From the NCBI RefSeq assembly GCF_004134825.1, contig NZ_SDPN01000002.1, positions 62,001 to 126,000 on the forward strand: 64,000 nucleotides of DNA. Direction: 5' to 3'. Origin of the DNA: Agromyces albus. Lineage in GTDB: Bacteria > Actinomycetota > Actinomycetes > Actinomycetales > Microbacteriaceae. Of the stretch, positions 1 through 8,240 are shown piece by piece; within the stretch, counting starts at the first letter, position 1, and each line of letters starts with the position of its first letter. The position numbers were made by a program, and so were the translations under genes. The notes beneath the pieces are model-generated. The model worked only from the letters and a program-made list of their open reading frames with translations, was not told the DNA's origin and did no database searches.

Positions 1-735
1 GCGACGAGCCTCGGTGAGCAGCATCAGTGCCAGCAGACCGGCCACCTCGCCGTCGTCGGGGAGCAGCTCGCGGATCAGTCGCGTCAGCCGGATCGCCTCG
101 GCGGTGAGATCGGCGCGCACGGGGTCGGTGTCGGGGCCGGTCGCGAGGTAGCCCTCGTTGAAGACGAGGAACAGCACGGCGAGCACGCCCGTGATGCGCG
201 CCGGCAGATCCTGTGCCGACGGCACTCGGTAGGGGATGCCGGCGGCCGCGATCTTGCCCTTCGCGCGAGTGATCCGCTGCCCAATCGCGCTCTCCTGCAC
301 GAGAAAGCCGCGCGCGATCTCGGGTACCGTCAGGCCTCCGACGAGGCGCAGCGTCAGCGCCATCCGTGCCTCCATCGCCAGGGCCGGGTGACAGCAGGTG
401 AAGATGAGCCGAAGCCGATCGTCGTCGATGGCGCCGAGCGGCTCGGGCGGGGCGTCATCCGTCAGCATCAGCGCCTCCCTGTGCTTGTCGTGGCGTTTGT
501 TCTCGCGCCGGATCCGGTCGATCGCCTTGCGATTGGCGGTCGTGGTGAGCCACGCGCCGGGGTTGGGCGGCACGCCGTCGGCCGGCCACCGCTCGACCGC
601 GGTCGCGAATGCCTCGGCCGCCGCCTCTTCGGCGATATCGAGGTCACCGAAGCGTTTGGCGAGCGAGGCGACCACCCGCGCCCACTCTTCGTGATGGGCA
701 CGGGTGATCGCTGCGCGAGCGTCGACCAAGCTCAC
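1..735 (-). CDS. ECF sigma factor, SigJ/DUF6596-type, 3' end cut by window
   Basis: The frame stays open from a GTG at 735 to base 1 (245 codons), so the C-terminus lies outside the window. Region 2 is visible near residues 10-75 (AEEAAAEAFATAVERWP, then NRKAIDRIRRE), followed by region 4 (LRLIFTCCHPAL, LTVPEIARGFLVQESAIGQRITRAK). It continues past region 4 into the long C-terminal part (FNEGYLATG) typical of the group annotated as RNA polymerase sigma factor with a DUF6596 tail. The GTG overlaps the stop of the upstream YCII gene by four bases (GTGA), and YCII proteins are the classic partner of this sigma class. The function as a sigma factor is well supported; its target genes are unknown. 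Confidence 0.9.
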   Translation of the reverse strand, partial: MSLVDARAAITRAHHEEWARVVASLAKRFGDLDIAEEAAAEAFATAVERWPADGVPPNPGAWLTTTANRKAIDRIRRENKRHDKHREALMLTDDAPPEPLGAIDDDRLRLIFTCCHPALAMEARMALTLRLVGGLTVPEIARGFLVQESAIGQRITRAKGKIAAAGIPYRVPSAQDLPARITGVLAVLFLVFNEGYLATGPDTDPVRADLTAEAIRLTRLIRELLPDDGEVAGLLALMLLTEARR

Positions 736-1061
736 ACGTCCAGGATCGGGCGCACCTCGAGGCGACGATTGCAGGCCTTCGACCCATCGGCCATGAGCTC
801 GAGCGCGACATCGAGGTCGGGGGCGTCGATGATCCAGAACCCGGCCATGTGCTCCTTCGCCTCGATGAAGGGCCCGTCGGTGAACACCGGCTCCTCACCT
901 CGTCCGTCGATGACGGTCGAGGTGCTGGGGTCGGCGAGGCCGGCCGCGAAGACCCAGTGGCCACCGGCCCGGAGGCGGTTGTTGAACTCGTCGATCGCTC
1001 GCGCCTCTTCCGCGGTGCCGGAGTTGGACTTGTCGTGGATCACGGAAACGAGGTACTGCAT
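732..1061 (-). CDS. YCII-family protein paired with ECF sigma factor
   Basis: A 109-residue protein of the YCII (PF03795/DGPF) fold. Recognisable features are MQYLVSVIHD at the start, FTDGPFIEAKEHMAGFWII in the middle (the DGPF-like signature) and an ELRP-like end (RLEVRPIL). A GGAGGTG ribosome-binding site precedes the ATG by about five bases. It lies between a DHFR-like gene upstream (50-base gap) and the sigma factor downstream (four-base overlap), so the three are probably one transcript. YCII proteins are ferredoxin-like and sometimes enzymatic; here the constant pairing with SigJ/DUF6596-type sigma factors suggests an accessory or sensor role, which is inference. Confidence 0.88.
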   Translation of the reverse strand: MQYLVSVIHDKSNSGTAEEARAIDEFNNRLRAGGHWVFAAGLADPSTSTVIDGRGEEPVFTDGPFIEAKEHMAGFWIIDAPDLDVALELMADGSKACNRRLEVRPILDV

Positions 1062-1111
1062 CTCACACCTCCAGGATGTGGTTCACGGACATACTCCACG
1101 AGTGCTGCCTG

Positions 1112-1717
1112 CTACGCATGCTGCGGGCGCCCATCAGGCCGGTAGGTCTTCACCGTGATGCCGGTCGGGAACGTGCGCGATTCCACCAGTTCGAGGGCGA
1201 CGTCTCTGCCCGCGTCGGGGAACAGCCGCGTGCCCGCGCCGACGATCACCGGGAAGACGATGAGCGTCATCTCGTCGACGAGCTCGTGTTCGAGCAGCCA
1301 GCGGATCAGCTGGCCGCTGCCGTGCACCTGCAGCTCGCCGCCCGGCTTGGCCTTCAGCTCGCGGATCGCCGTCTCGAGGTCTCCGGAGAGCACGGTCGTC
1401 TCCGCCCACTGCGGATCGGTGATCGTGTTCGATGCGACGAACTTCGGGCGCGAGTTCAACGAGCTCACGAACGGATCGTCGACGTCGTCTTTGCGCACCC
1501 CGCCCCAGTACCCGGCGAAGAGCTCATACGTGCGCCGCCCGAACAGGAACGCGTCGGCGCGCTGGTAGAACTCGCCGATGTAGCCGGTCGACTCCTCGTC
1601 TCCCAGCGGCAGCGCCCACCCGCCTCGGTCGAATCCGGGGTCGAACACCGGATTGTTCCCACCATTCGCCTGCATCACGCCGTCGACGGTGATCTGGGTG
1701 TTGGTGACCAGCTTCAT
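1112..1717 (-). CDS. Dihydrofolate reductase-family protein (RibD C-terminal fold)
   Basis: A 201-residue protein starting MKLVTNTQITVDGVMQ, the usual opening of the YyaP/YwjB-like RibD_C family. Other family marks are FLFGRRTYELFAGYW (about residues 55-70), a central KFVAS strand with DPQWAETTVLSG, and VHGSGQLIRWLLEHELVDEMTLIVFPVIVGAGTRLF near residues 130-170. An AAGGGAT ribosome-binding site lies about eight bases before the ATG. The family uses NAD(P)H-type cofactors but substrates of most members are unknown. It heads the same-strand group with the YCII and sigma genes. It is not the housekeeping folate enzyme. Confidence 0.9.
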   Translation of the reverse strand: MKLVTNTQITVDGVMQANGGNNPVFDPGFDRGGWALPLGDEESTGYIGEFYQRADAFLFGRRTYELFAGYWGGVRKDDVDDPFVSSLNSRPKFVASNTITDPQWAETTVLSGDLETAIRELKAKPGGELQVHGSGQLIRWLLEHELVDEMTLIVFPVIVGAGTRLFPDAGRDVALELVESRTFPTGITVKTYRPDGRPQHA

Positions 1718-1810
1718 TATCGTGATCCCTTCTCGGTGCCCCTCGCGGGCAACCTCTCACCCTTGCTACGAACGAGGTCGGCTCGATCCGACACCGCGTG
1801 CGAAAAACTC

Positions 1811-1839
1811 TTGACGTGTCGACCCGGTTGAGGGATGGT
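1811..1839 (+). promoter_or_regulatory. Candidate promoter for the DUF4239 gene
   Basis: TTGACG at 1811-1816 and GATGGT at 1834-1839 are 17 bases apart, a sigma70-type arrangement, 83 bases before the ATG at 1922. A second possible -10, TAGGCT, lies at 1860-1865. Sequence match only. Confidence 0.35.
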
Positions 1840-1921
1840 GCGCGAGCGGGCGGCATCCGTAGGCTGAACTGCACCGACGGGCACGAAGTCGCCCGTCCCT
1901 CGCCGGGGTGGGGGAGCGACG

Positions 1922-2716
1922 ATGCTGGACTGGTTCTACGACACGAGCATCCTGATCACGCTGCCGTTGTTCGTGGGCGGGTTCGTCGTGGTCTCCTGCC
2001 TGATCGTGGTCGCGCTCCGTCGGGTCGTGCTGCGGCTGGTCACCGATACGAAGGAATGGGACCGCGCCCTCGCTCACGTCATCGGCACCTTCGGTGTGTT
2101 CTTCGGCATCCTGCTCGCCCTCGTCGCGGTGTCGGTCTACGAGAACTTCGCCTACACGCGCCAGGTCACGATCGAGGAGGCGGGTCGTGTCGGCGCGCTG
2201 TATCGCGCGACCACCGGCTTGCCCGACGAACTCGGCGACCAGATGCGTCAGGTGCTCGACGAGTACATGCACACGGTCATCGAGGTCGACTTCCCCGACC
2301 AGGCGTCGGGGATCCTCCCCGGAGTCAGCGACGCCCAAGTCGACGAGTTCGAGCGTCTCCTGCACACCATCGAGGCCGACACACGGAGTGATCAGGCGCA
2401 ATTCGAGCAGGCGCTCGCCACGTTCGACGACTTCATCGAATCGCGGCGAGCGCGGATCGACGCCACCGCCCTCGCCCTGCCGCCGCTCTTCTGGCTCGTC
2501 ATCTGGGTCGGGGCCGCCGTCAATGCGGTGCTGATCGCCTTCATTCACGTGACGAACCCGCGCCTGCACATACTCATGGCGGGCATGCTCGCGCTGTTCA
2601 TCGGCCTCGTCATCTTCGTCACGGCCGACATGGACCACCCCTACGCCGGGGAGATCTCGATCGGCCCGGGGGCATACGAGCGGGTGCTCGAACAGATCAT
2701 CGACGCGCGCGAGTAG
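1922..2716 (+). CDS. DUF4239 (bestrophin-like) membrane protein
   Basis: A 264-residue integral membrane protein. Two hydrophobic helices sit at the N-terminus (about residues 10-32 and 50-70), a long soluble middle section (about 75-180) is rich in Asp/Glu, and two more helices follow (about 185-210 and 215-235). The order 2 TM - soluble - 2 TM and the motif YENFAYTRQVTIEEAGRVG, with ALYRATTGLP after it, match the DUF4239/bestrophin-like family. A G-rich ribosome-binding site (GGGGGAG) precedes the ATG. Some bestrophin-like proteins are anion channels, but no function is shown for this one. Neighbours give no further clue. Confidence 0.8.
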   Translation: MLDWFYDTSILITLPLFVGGFVVVSCLIVVALRRVVLRLVTDTKEWDRALAHVIGTFGVFFGILLALVAVSVYENFAYTRQVTIEEAGRVGALYRATTGLPDELGDQMRQVLDEYMHTVIEVDFPDQASGILPGVSDAQVDEFERLLHTIEADTRSDQAQFEQALATFDDFIESRRARIDATALALPPLFWLVIWVGAAVNAVLIAFIHVTNPRLHILMAGMLALFIGLVIFVTADMDHPYAGEISIGPGAYERVLEQIIDARE

Positions 2717-2754
2717 AGCCGGATGCTTCGACCGGAACCGACCGCGAACCGCCG

Positions 2755-3150
2755 TTACATCATCGACTGCAACAGCTGCGTGGCCCGCTGGTTGTCGCTC
2801 GTCGCAAGCACGACGCGGTTCCTGGAGGCCACGTAGACGAGCGTGATGTTGATCCCGGCGTCGGCGAGTGCGCGCGCCATTTCACCGAACTTGCCCGGCG
2901 TGTCCACGTCGGGCTCGGGCAGGGCTGGACTGACGATGACGTCGGTCTCCGCCTCGACGGTGATGCCGGCGCCCTCGAGCGCCGCTCTGGCGCCCGCGAC
3001 GTCTTCGACGAGCACGTGGACGGCGCCCGATCCGCCTTCCATGATCGCGCAGAGGCCTTCGATGTTGACACCCGCGTTGCCGAGCGCCTCGCCGAGTCGA
3101 GCTCCCTCGCCCGGCTGGTCCTTGAGGGTGACCAAGAGATCCTTCGCCAT
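2755..3150 (-). CDS. Tandem ACT-domain protein
   Basis: 131 residues holding two ACT-like halves: the first opens with VTLKDQPGEGARLGEALGNAGVNIEG (about 6-32, the usual P-G-L-A helix start), the second is centred on PGKFGEMARALADAGINI (about 85-102). ACT domains bind amino acids or other small ligands and usually sit on metabolic enzymes; a stand-alone tandem pair suggests a small ligand-binding regulator. An AGGAGGTG ribosome-binding site precedes the ATG closely. The gene is convergent with the DUF4239 gene (38-base gap) and follows the NmrA gene on the same strand, from which it is separated by a strong hairpin, so it probably has its own promoter. Confidence 0.8.
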   Translation of the reverse strand: MAKDLLVTLKDQPGEGARLGEALGNAGVNIEGLCAIMEGGSGAVHVLVEDVAGARAALEGAGITVEAETDVIVSPALPEPDVDTPGKFGEMARALADAGINITLVYVASRNRVVLATSDNQRATQLLQSMM

Positions 3151-3235
3151 TGCGGCACCTCCTTCTCGGATGCCTCAGGTCTACGCCCGCGGCCGCGGCG
3201 CGTCAACGGGTCGGCAGGCGATCGTTGAACGCTGA

Positions 3236-3266
3236 GGCCGCCGCATCCGCTCGGAATGCGGCGGCC
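3236..3266 (-). terminator. Hairpin downstream of the NmrA gene
   Basis: Perfect 11-base stem (GGCCGCCGCAT with its complement) and a 9-base loop, beginning about 30 bases after the stop of the minus-strand NmrA-type gene. No long T-run follows, as is common in high-GC actinobacteria. Confidence 0.55.
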
Positions 3267-3293
3267 CCAGCACCTGCCGGCCGGTGGCCGACG

Positions 3294-4244
3294 TCAGGCA
3301 GCGCGGAGCGCGTCGGCGTTCTCCCGGGTCCAGGTCTTGAAGTCCTTGAGCTGGGGGTTGAGTTGACGGAGCCGATCGAGGTCACGCGCACCGGTGAACT
3401 CGGCATCGAAGTCGCCGTAGTACTGGAACATGTTGGCGATCTCCTCCGCTACCGGCATCGGGAGCTCCCGGAACACGTCGTAGGGCACGGACTGGAACCG
3501 CACCGGCTCGCCGATGACCTCAGCCAGGTGCTCCGCGTACTGCGCACCGGTGAGGTGGTCACCGGCCAGCCCGATCGTTTCGCCGATGTGTGCATCTCCG
3601 GCGGAGAGGATCGCAAGCGCAGTGCGACCGATGTCGTTGACATCCACGCCGGCCAGCAGCTTCCCGTCTTCGAACGGCAGCGCCAACGTGAGCACGCCGT
3701 CTTCACCGCGCCGGGGCGCCAGGTCTTGAAGGAATCCCTGGTAGAAGAACGTCGTGTTCAGATAGGTGGTGGGTACTTCCGCGGCGGCGAAGATCTCATT
3801 GCCTTCGGCCTTGGCGTCGAAGTGGGGCACGTTGTAGCTGCCCTGCAGCACCGGCATGCGGGCATCGTCGATCGGCAGCAGCACGCGGGTGTCCTCGAGG
3901 GTGGACCACACCACGTGCTGCACGCCGGCTGCCTTCGCCGAACGAGCGAGCACGCCGATCTCCTCGAGTTCCTTCTCGGCGGAACCGTGTGCCCAGAAAT
4001 TCGTGACGAAGAAGGCCCCGTACACACCCTCGAGGGCGGCCAGCACGCTCGGCTCATCGTAGAAATCGGCTCGAACGACCTCCGCGCCCAGTTCGACGAG
4101 TGCCTTCGCGGCAGCCGACTCGGGGTCGCGGGTCAGCGCCCGCACCGTGAAGCGGTGTTCCGGGTCGGCGAGGATGGCTCGCGCTGCGCCGCCGCCCTGA
4201 GCGCCGGTTGCTCCGGCGACGGCAATGATCTGCTGCTCAGTCAA
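3294..4244 (-). CDS. NmrA-type NAD(P)-binding oxidoreductase
   Basis: A 316-residue atypical short-chain dehydrogenase of the NmrA/HSCARG group. The Rossmann glycine motif AGATGAQGGGAAR is at residues 9-21, and FFVTNFWAH with the following helices fits NmrA. The usual SDR YxxxK pair is not obvious, consistent with redox-sensor or quinone-reductase-like members. The start appears to be TTG, with AAGGG about eight bases upstream. The promoter lies between two palindromes (4270-4281 and 4300-4311), so expression is probably switched by a regulator that is not encoded next door. Substrate unknown. Confidence 0.85.
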   Translation of the reverse strand: MTEQQIIAVAGATGAQGGGAARAILADPEHRFTVRALTRDPESAAAKALVELGAEVVRADFYDEPSVLAALEGVYGAFFVTNFWAHGSAEKELEEIGVLARSAKAAGVQHVVWSTLEDTRVLLPIDDARMPVLQGSYNVPHFDAKAEGNEIFAAAEVPTTYLNTTFFYQGFLQDLAPRRGEDGVLTLALPFEDGKLLAGVDVNDIGRTALAILSAGDAHIGETIGLAGDHLTGAQYAEHLAEVIGEPVRFQSVPYDVFRELPMPVAEEIANMFQYYGDFDAEFTGARDLDRLRQLNPQLKDFKTWTRENADALRAA

Positions 4245-4269
4245 TGTGATGCCCTTCAGAGTGATTCGG

Positions 4270-4311
4270 TTGATACGTCAACCATTATGCCACGGATGGT
4301 TGACGCGTCAA
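4270..4311 (-). promoter_or_regulatory. Twin-palindrome operator over the NmrA promoter
   Basis: Two 12-base palindromes, TTGATACGTCAA (4270-4281, imperfect) and TTGACGCGTCAA (4300-4311, perfect). Together they also form a larger inverted repeat with 14 of 16 matching bases (4270-4285 against 4296-4311). On the minus strand a promoter fits between them: -35 TTGACG at 4311-4306 and -10 CATAAT at 4289-4284, 16 bases apart. One palindrome therefore covers the -35 and the other lies just after the -10, a classic repressor layout. The binding protein is not identifiable here. Confidence 0.7.
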
Positions 4312-4333
4312 GCAAAATCGAGGCCGGGTTTGA

Positions 4334-4345
4334 TTAACCGCTTGA
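4334..4345 (+). promoter_or_regulatory. LacI-type operator O1 of the fructan locus
   Basis: TTAACCGCTTGA is an imperfect palindrome centred on CG, the LacI/GalR pattern, and overlaps the -35 element (4342-4347). Its centre is 42 bases, about four helical turns, from the second site. The LacI gene of the same locus (9163-10182) is the natural candidate ligand-controlled repressor. Confidence 0.6.
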
Positions 4346-4369
4346 CCAACGTGCGAAAGTGCGTATACA
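4342..4369 (+). promoter_or_regulatory. Promoter of the fructan locus
   Basis: TTGACC (4342-4347), a 16-base spacer and TATACA (4364-4369) make a good housekeeping promoter. Transcription would start near 4376, leaving a leader of about 26 bases before the ATG at 4403. Confidence 0.6.
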
Positions 4370-4376
4370 GTCTGCG

Positions 4377-4386
4377 TAACCGATTA
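4377..4386 (+). promoter_or_regulatory. LacI-type operator O2 of the fructan locus
   Basis: TAACCGATTA has TAA/TTA arms around a central CG and sits at the predicted transcription start, immediately before the GH32 gene. Same symmetry type as the site at 4334-4345. Confidence 0.55.
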
Positions 4387-4402
4387 ACCAATGAAGGTGA
4401 TG

Positions 4403-5878
4403 ATGGACCAGCGAGGGTTTTACCAGCCGAACGGCGCGTGGGTCGGAGACGTGATCCCGTGGCAGGAGGACGGGGTGTTCCACCTCTTCTACCTGCACGA
4501 GACACGCCAAGTGCCGAAGGAGGGCATGCCGTGGCGACGCGTCGTGACCGAGAACCTGGTCGACTTCCGCGAGGCAGGCGAGGCCATCTCATCTGGAGGC
4601 CCGTCGGCCGCTGACTTCAACGTCTACACCGGCAGCATCGTGCTCGCTGGTGACGGCACGCACCACGCCTTCTACACCGGACAGAACCCGGCGAAGGCCG
4701 GTGACGATGGACTGCCGTTGCAGGTGGTCATGCACGCGACGAGCGATGACGGCATGCACTCGTGGCAGCGGCATCCGTCCGACACCTTCGGAGCGACCGC
4801 CGGCTACGAGACCGCCGACTGGCGCGACCCGTTCGTCTTCTGGGACGAGGACGCGCAGCTCTGGCGGATGCTCATCACGGCGCGTCACGTCGACGGCCCC
4901 GCTCGACGCAGGGGAGTCATCGCGCAGTGCACCTCGCGCGACCTCTCCAGCTGGGAGCCGGCACCGCCGTTCTGGGACCCGCGACGCTACCTCGCGCACG
5001 AATGCCCCGAGGTGTTCAAGTGGGGCGAGTGGTGGTACCTCGTCTTCTCCGAGTTCAGCGATGCCTTCACGACGCGATACCGGATGTCGCGCAGCCTGCA
5101 CGGGCCATGGATCGTGCCGGAGCACGACACGATCGACGGACGCGCCTTCTACGCGGCCAAGTCGGCCGCCCGCGATGGGCGGCGGCTGTTCTTCGGCTGG
5201 ATCGCGTCGCGCGAGGGCGCAGACGACGCCGGCGCCTGGCAGTGGGCCGGCACGATGTCCGTGCTCGAGGCGGAGCAGCGCCACGACGGCACCTTGGCCT
5301 TCCACCCGGCCGACGAGCTCCGCGAGGCGTTCTCACGGCCCGGCGAGGCGATCGCGAGCGGCACCACGCTGCACGCGCCCGACGGATACCGCGATGTGCT
5401 GACGCTCGGCGACGCCCCGTCATCGTTCCGGCTCCGCGCCCGCCTCGAGATCGACGAGGGCACGAGCGAATGCGGCGTGCTCCTGCGGGCGAGCGCCGAT
5501 GGCGATGAAGGTTACGTGCTGCGGCTCGAACCGAAGCGCGGGCGTCTCGTCTTCGATCGGTGGCCGCGCCAGTCGACGGGCACCGAGCAGTGGCAGATCT
5601 CGGGCGACGTGCCCTTCGCCGTCGAACTCGAGCGACCCTGTCGGCTCGACGCGGGCGAGCACGAGCTCGAGGTCATCGTCGACGGCGATCTGTGCGTTGC
5701 CACCGTCGACAACGCGACGGTCCTGAGCACGCGTCTGTACGACTTCGCGAGCGGCCGGCTCGGCGTCTTCGTCGGTGAGGGCGCCGTCACCGTCACGGAG
5801 TTCTCCGTGTTCGCTCGCGACGACGCCGAGGTCACTCCGCTCGATGCAGCCGACGACCTTTTCGCCACCGCGACCTAG
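4403..5878 (+). CDS. Cytoplasmic GH32-family beta-fructosidase, divergent type
   Basis: A 491-residue enzyme with no signal peptide. The GH32 catalytic triad is recognisable: the nucleophile block is not the usual WMNDPNG but GAWVGDVIP (Asp16), followed by WRDPFVFW (RDP 141-143, transition-state stabiliser) and HECPEVF (Glu200, acid/base). A five-bladed propeller is followed by a beta-sandwich (about residues 330-480). I chose ATG 4403 because GAAGG (4393-4397) lies five bases before it; ATGs at 4391 and 4400 are in frame. First gene of the fructan operon, behind the LacI-controlled promoter. Family placement is firm; substrate (sucrose, kestose, difructose or another fructoside) is open. Confidence 0.88.
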   Translation: MDQRGFYQPNGAWVGDVIPWQEDGVFHLFYLHETRQVPKEGMPWRRVVTENLVDFREAGEAISSGGPSAADFNVYTGSIVLAGDGTHHAFYTGQNPAKAGDDGLPLQVVMHATSDDGMHSWQRHPSDTFGATAGYETADWRDPFVFWDEDAQLWRMLITARHVDGPARRRGVIAQCTSRDLSSWEPAPPFWDPRRYLAHECPEVFKWGEWWYLVFSEFSDAFTTRYRMSRSLHGPWIVPEHDTIDGRAFYAAKSAARDGRRLFFGWIASREGADDAGAWQWAGTMSVLEAEQRHDGTLAFHPADELREAFSRPGEAIASGTTLHAPDGYRDVLTLGDAPSSFRLRARLEIDEGTSECGVLLRASADGDEGYVLRLEPKRGRLVFDRWPRQSTGTEQWQISGDVPFAVELERPCRLDAGEHELEVIVDGDLCVATVDNATVLSTRLYDFASGRLGVFVGEGAVTVTEFSVFARDDAEVTPLDAADDLFATAT

Positions 5879-5941
5879 CGCTCCACCTGCAACACAGCCC
5901 CACCCGCAACACAGCCCGAAGATCAATCAAAGGAGATTCCG

Positions 5942-7288
5942 ATGTCCACCACGAAGCGCAGACGAGCGTTCCTCGCCGCTGCCGCCACCGCAGCCGCCGC
6001 AGCCCTCGTGCTCACGGGCTGCGCCGGCGCATCGAGCAGCGCCGACCCGACCGATGTCGACCCCGACGGCGAGATCGTTCCCCGCGAGATCTCCTGGCTG
6101 CTCTCACGGCCGGCCGACGGCGGAGTGATCACGGCCATGGAGCAGATCGCCGAGGAGTACGCAGAAGAGCACTCCGGCTTCTCGCTCAACCTCATCACCA
6201 CGCCCGACCGGCCCTCGTACATCCAGAAGTACGAGACGCTCGCGGCCGCGAACAAGCTGCCCGAGCTCTTCGACACGGATGCCACGCCCTTCGCGCAGAA
6301 GCTCGCCGGGCAGAATCGCATGGTCGACGTCGAGGTGCTGCTCGACGACCTCGGGCTCGCAGACGAGTATCGCGAGGCCGCGCTGAACTACCAGCGCTTC
6401 GACGACGGTTCGCTGTACATGGTGCCGTTCGAGTTCCAGCTCGAGTTCTTCTGGTACAACACGGCGCTCTTCGCCGACGCGGGCGTGGAGGTCCCGGCGA
6501 CGCTCGACGACTTCCCGGCGATGTGCGAAGCACTCCGCGCCAAGGGCGTCACCCCCATCGCCCTCGACGGGCAGGACCAGTGGCCGCTCGAACGGTACAT
6601 GGCGTACTACCCGTTCCGGATGGCCGGGCCGGAGTACGTCCAAGACCTGAAGAACGGCGACGCCGCATTCGCCGACCCTGCGGGGAAGGCGGCAGCCGAA
6701 TGGCTGTACGACCTCGGACAGGCCGGATGCTTCCAAGAGGGCTTCTCGTCGACGGGCTACGCAGATGCCCAGGCACTCTTCACCTCGGGCAACGCCGCCG
6801 TCTACAACATCGGCACGTGGGAGCTCGCCAACCTCGCCACGGAGACGCTCGACCCCGGCGTGCGCGACTCGGTCGACTACTTCACGCTGCCGACCATCGA
6901 CGGTGCGGTGACCGAGGACAACGAGTTCGTCACGCCGTCCGGCATCGGCATGGCCGTGAACGCGCGCACCTACGACCCGCTCGTGCGCGACTTCCTCGCC
7001 TTCGCGCTCGAGCGCTACCCCGAGGTCTACGCGGCCACCGGAGCCCTCTCGCCGACGACGAACGTCGAGACGACCATCCCCGACAACGCGACCGAGCTGT
7101 ACTCTCGCGCCGTCGAGCAGGCGAACGAGGTCGGCGCCAAGATCGCGATGCCGTGGGACACGCAGCTCGACCCGGCGACGAACACGCGCTTGCAGCAGGA
7201 GCTGACCCTTCTGGTGCAGGGCGACATCACGCCCGACGAGTTCATCGAGACGATGGATGCCGCCCTTGCGGAGAACAGCCATGGCTGA
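5942..7288 (+). CDS. ABC sugar transporter, substrate-binding lipoprotein
   Basis: A 448-residue family 1 extracellular solute-binding protein. The N-terminus has a basic stretch, a hydrophobic run and the lipobox LTGC with Cys27 as lipidation site. SWLLSRP and EQIAEEYAEEHSGFSLNL (about residues 44-80) are typical of carbohydrate binding proteins. AAAGGAG lies seven bases before the ATG. It is the first of three transport genes; its last eight bases overlap the start of the first permease. From context it should deliver sucrose or fructo-oligosaccharide to the two permeases. No ATPase gene is present, so a shared MsiK-type ATPase elsewhere is likely. Confidence 0.92.
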   Translation: MSTTKRRRAFLAAAATAAAAALVLTGCAGASSSADPTDVDPDGEIVPREISWLLSRPADGGVITAMEQIAEEYAEEHSGFSLNLITTPDRPSYIQKYETLAAANKLPELFDTDATPFAQKLAGQNRMVDVEVLLDDLGLADEYREAALNYQRFDDGSLYMVPFEFQLEFFWYNTALFADAGVEVPATLDDFPAMCEALRAKGVTPIALDGQDQWPLERYMAYYPFRMAGPEYVQDLKNGDAAFADPAGKAAAEWLYDLGQAGCFQEGFSSTGYADAQALFTSGNAAVYNIGTWELANLATETLDPGVRDSVDYFTLPTIDGAVTEDNEFVTPSGIGMAVNARTYDPLVRDFLAFALERYPEVYAATGALSPTTNVETTIPDNATELYSRAVEQANEVGAKIAMPWDTQLDPATNTRLQQELTLLVQGDITPDEFIETMDAALAENSHG

Positions 7289-8240
7289 GTCGGTACCACT
7301 CGGAGTGGGTGCGGCGAAGCCGCGCCCGCTCCGGCGGCCGCGGCCGATGTCGACGTCGATGCTCCCGCGTCGTTCACGACTGTCGGTCGCGGTGTTCCTC
7401 CTTCCTCCGCTGCTGCTCTACGGCGTGGCGGTGCTGCTGCCCATCGTGCAGTCGCTCTTCCTGAGCCTGTTCCGCTGGGACGGCATCACCGACATGGCCT
7501 TCGTCGGAATCGACAACTACGTCAAGATGCTCACGCGCGACGACGTCTTCTGGACGGCGTTCGGCAACGCGCTCGGCTATCTCGCGATCTGCCTCGTGCT
7601 CCAGCTCGGCGGTGCGCTGGTCGTCGCGAGCCTTCTCACGGCGCTCCCCAGGGCGCGCGAGCTCGTGAAGACCATCTACCTGCTCCCGGCCGTCATCTCG
7701 ACCGTGGCGATCGCCATCCTGTTCCAGCGGATCTACTCGCTCGAACCCGTCGGCCTGCTGAACCAGGTGCTCGCGTGGGTCGGGTTGGAGGGCCTGCAGA
7801 ACGCGTGGCTCTCCGATGTGCAGACCGTGCTCGCCGCTGTGTCGATCCCCGAGGGATGGCGCTTCACCGGGCTCTACATGCTCATCATCTACGCGGCCCT
7901 CATCGCCGTGCCGCGCGAGCTCGAGGAAGCGGCGCGACTGGACGGTGCTTCGTGGTGGCAGGTGTTCTGGCGCATCCGCTTCCCCTACATCCGGCCGGTG
8001 TGGATCACGACGACGATCATGGCGACGACGTTCGCCCTCCGCGGCTTCGACATTCCGTACCTGCTCACCAATGGCGGGCCAGGGCAGGCCTCTGAGCTGC
8101 TCACGACCTACATGTACAAGACGGCGTTCGTGCATACCGACTACGGCTACGCCAGCGCGATCTCCGTCTTCATCGTGGTGGAGTGCCTCGTCGCGGTCGG
8201 CCTCATCTTCCTGCTCCTTCGTCGAAGGGATGACTCATGA
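7281..8240 (+). CDS. ABC sugar transporter permease, MalF/UgpA type
   Basis: Integral membrane permease of 319 residues from ATG 7281, which overlaps the end of the binding-protein gene (an upstream in-frame ATG at 7257 would lie deeper in that gene). Six hydrophobic segments are visible, starting with LSVAVFLLPPLLLYGVAVLL. The EAA-type loop that docks on the ATPase is EEAARLDGASWWQVFWRIRFP, near residues 213-233. SLFRWDGITDMAFVGIDNY is typical of the MalF/UgpA side of sugar importers. It overlaps the next permease gene by four bases (ATGA), which indicates translational coupling. Confidence 0.92.
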   Translation: MAESVPLGVGAAKPRPLRRPRPMSTSMLPRRSRLSVAVFLLPPLLLYGVAVLLPIVQSLFLSLFRWDGITDMAFVGIDNYVKMLTRDDVFWTAFGNALGYLAICLVLQLGGALVVASLLTALPRARELVKTIYLLPAVISTVAIAILFQRIYSLEPVGLLNQVLAWVGLEGLQNAWLSDVQTVLAAVSIPEGWRFTGLYMLIIYAALIAVPRELEEAARLDGASWWQVFWRIRFPYIRPVWITTTIMATTFALRGFDIPYLLTNGGPGQASELLTTYMYKTAFVHTDYGYASAISVFIVVECLVAVGLIFLLLRRRDDS

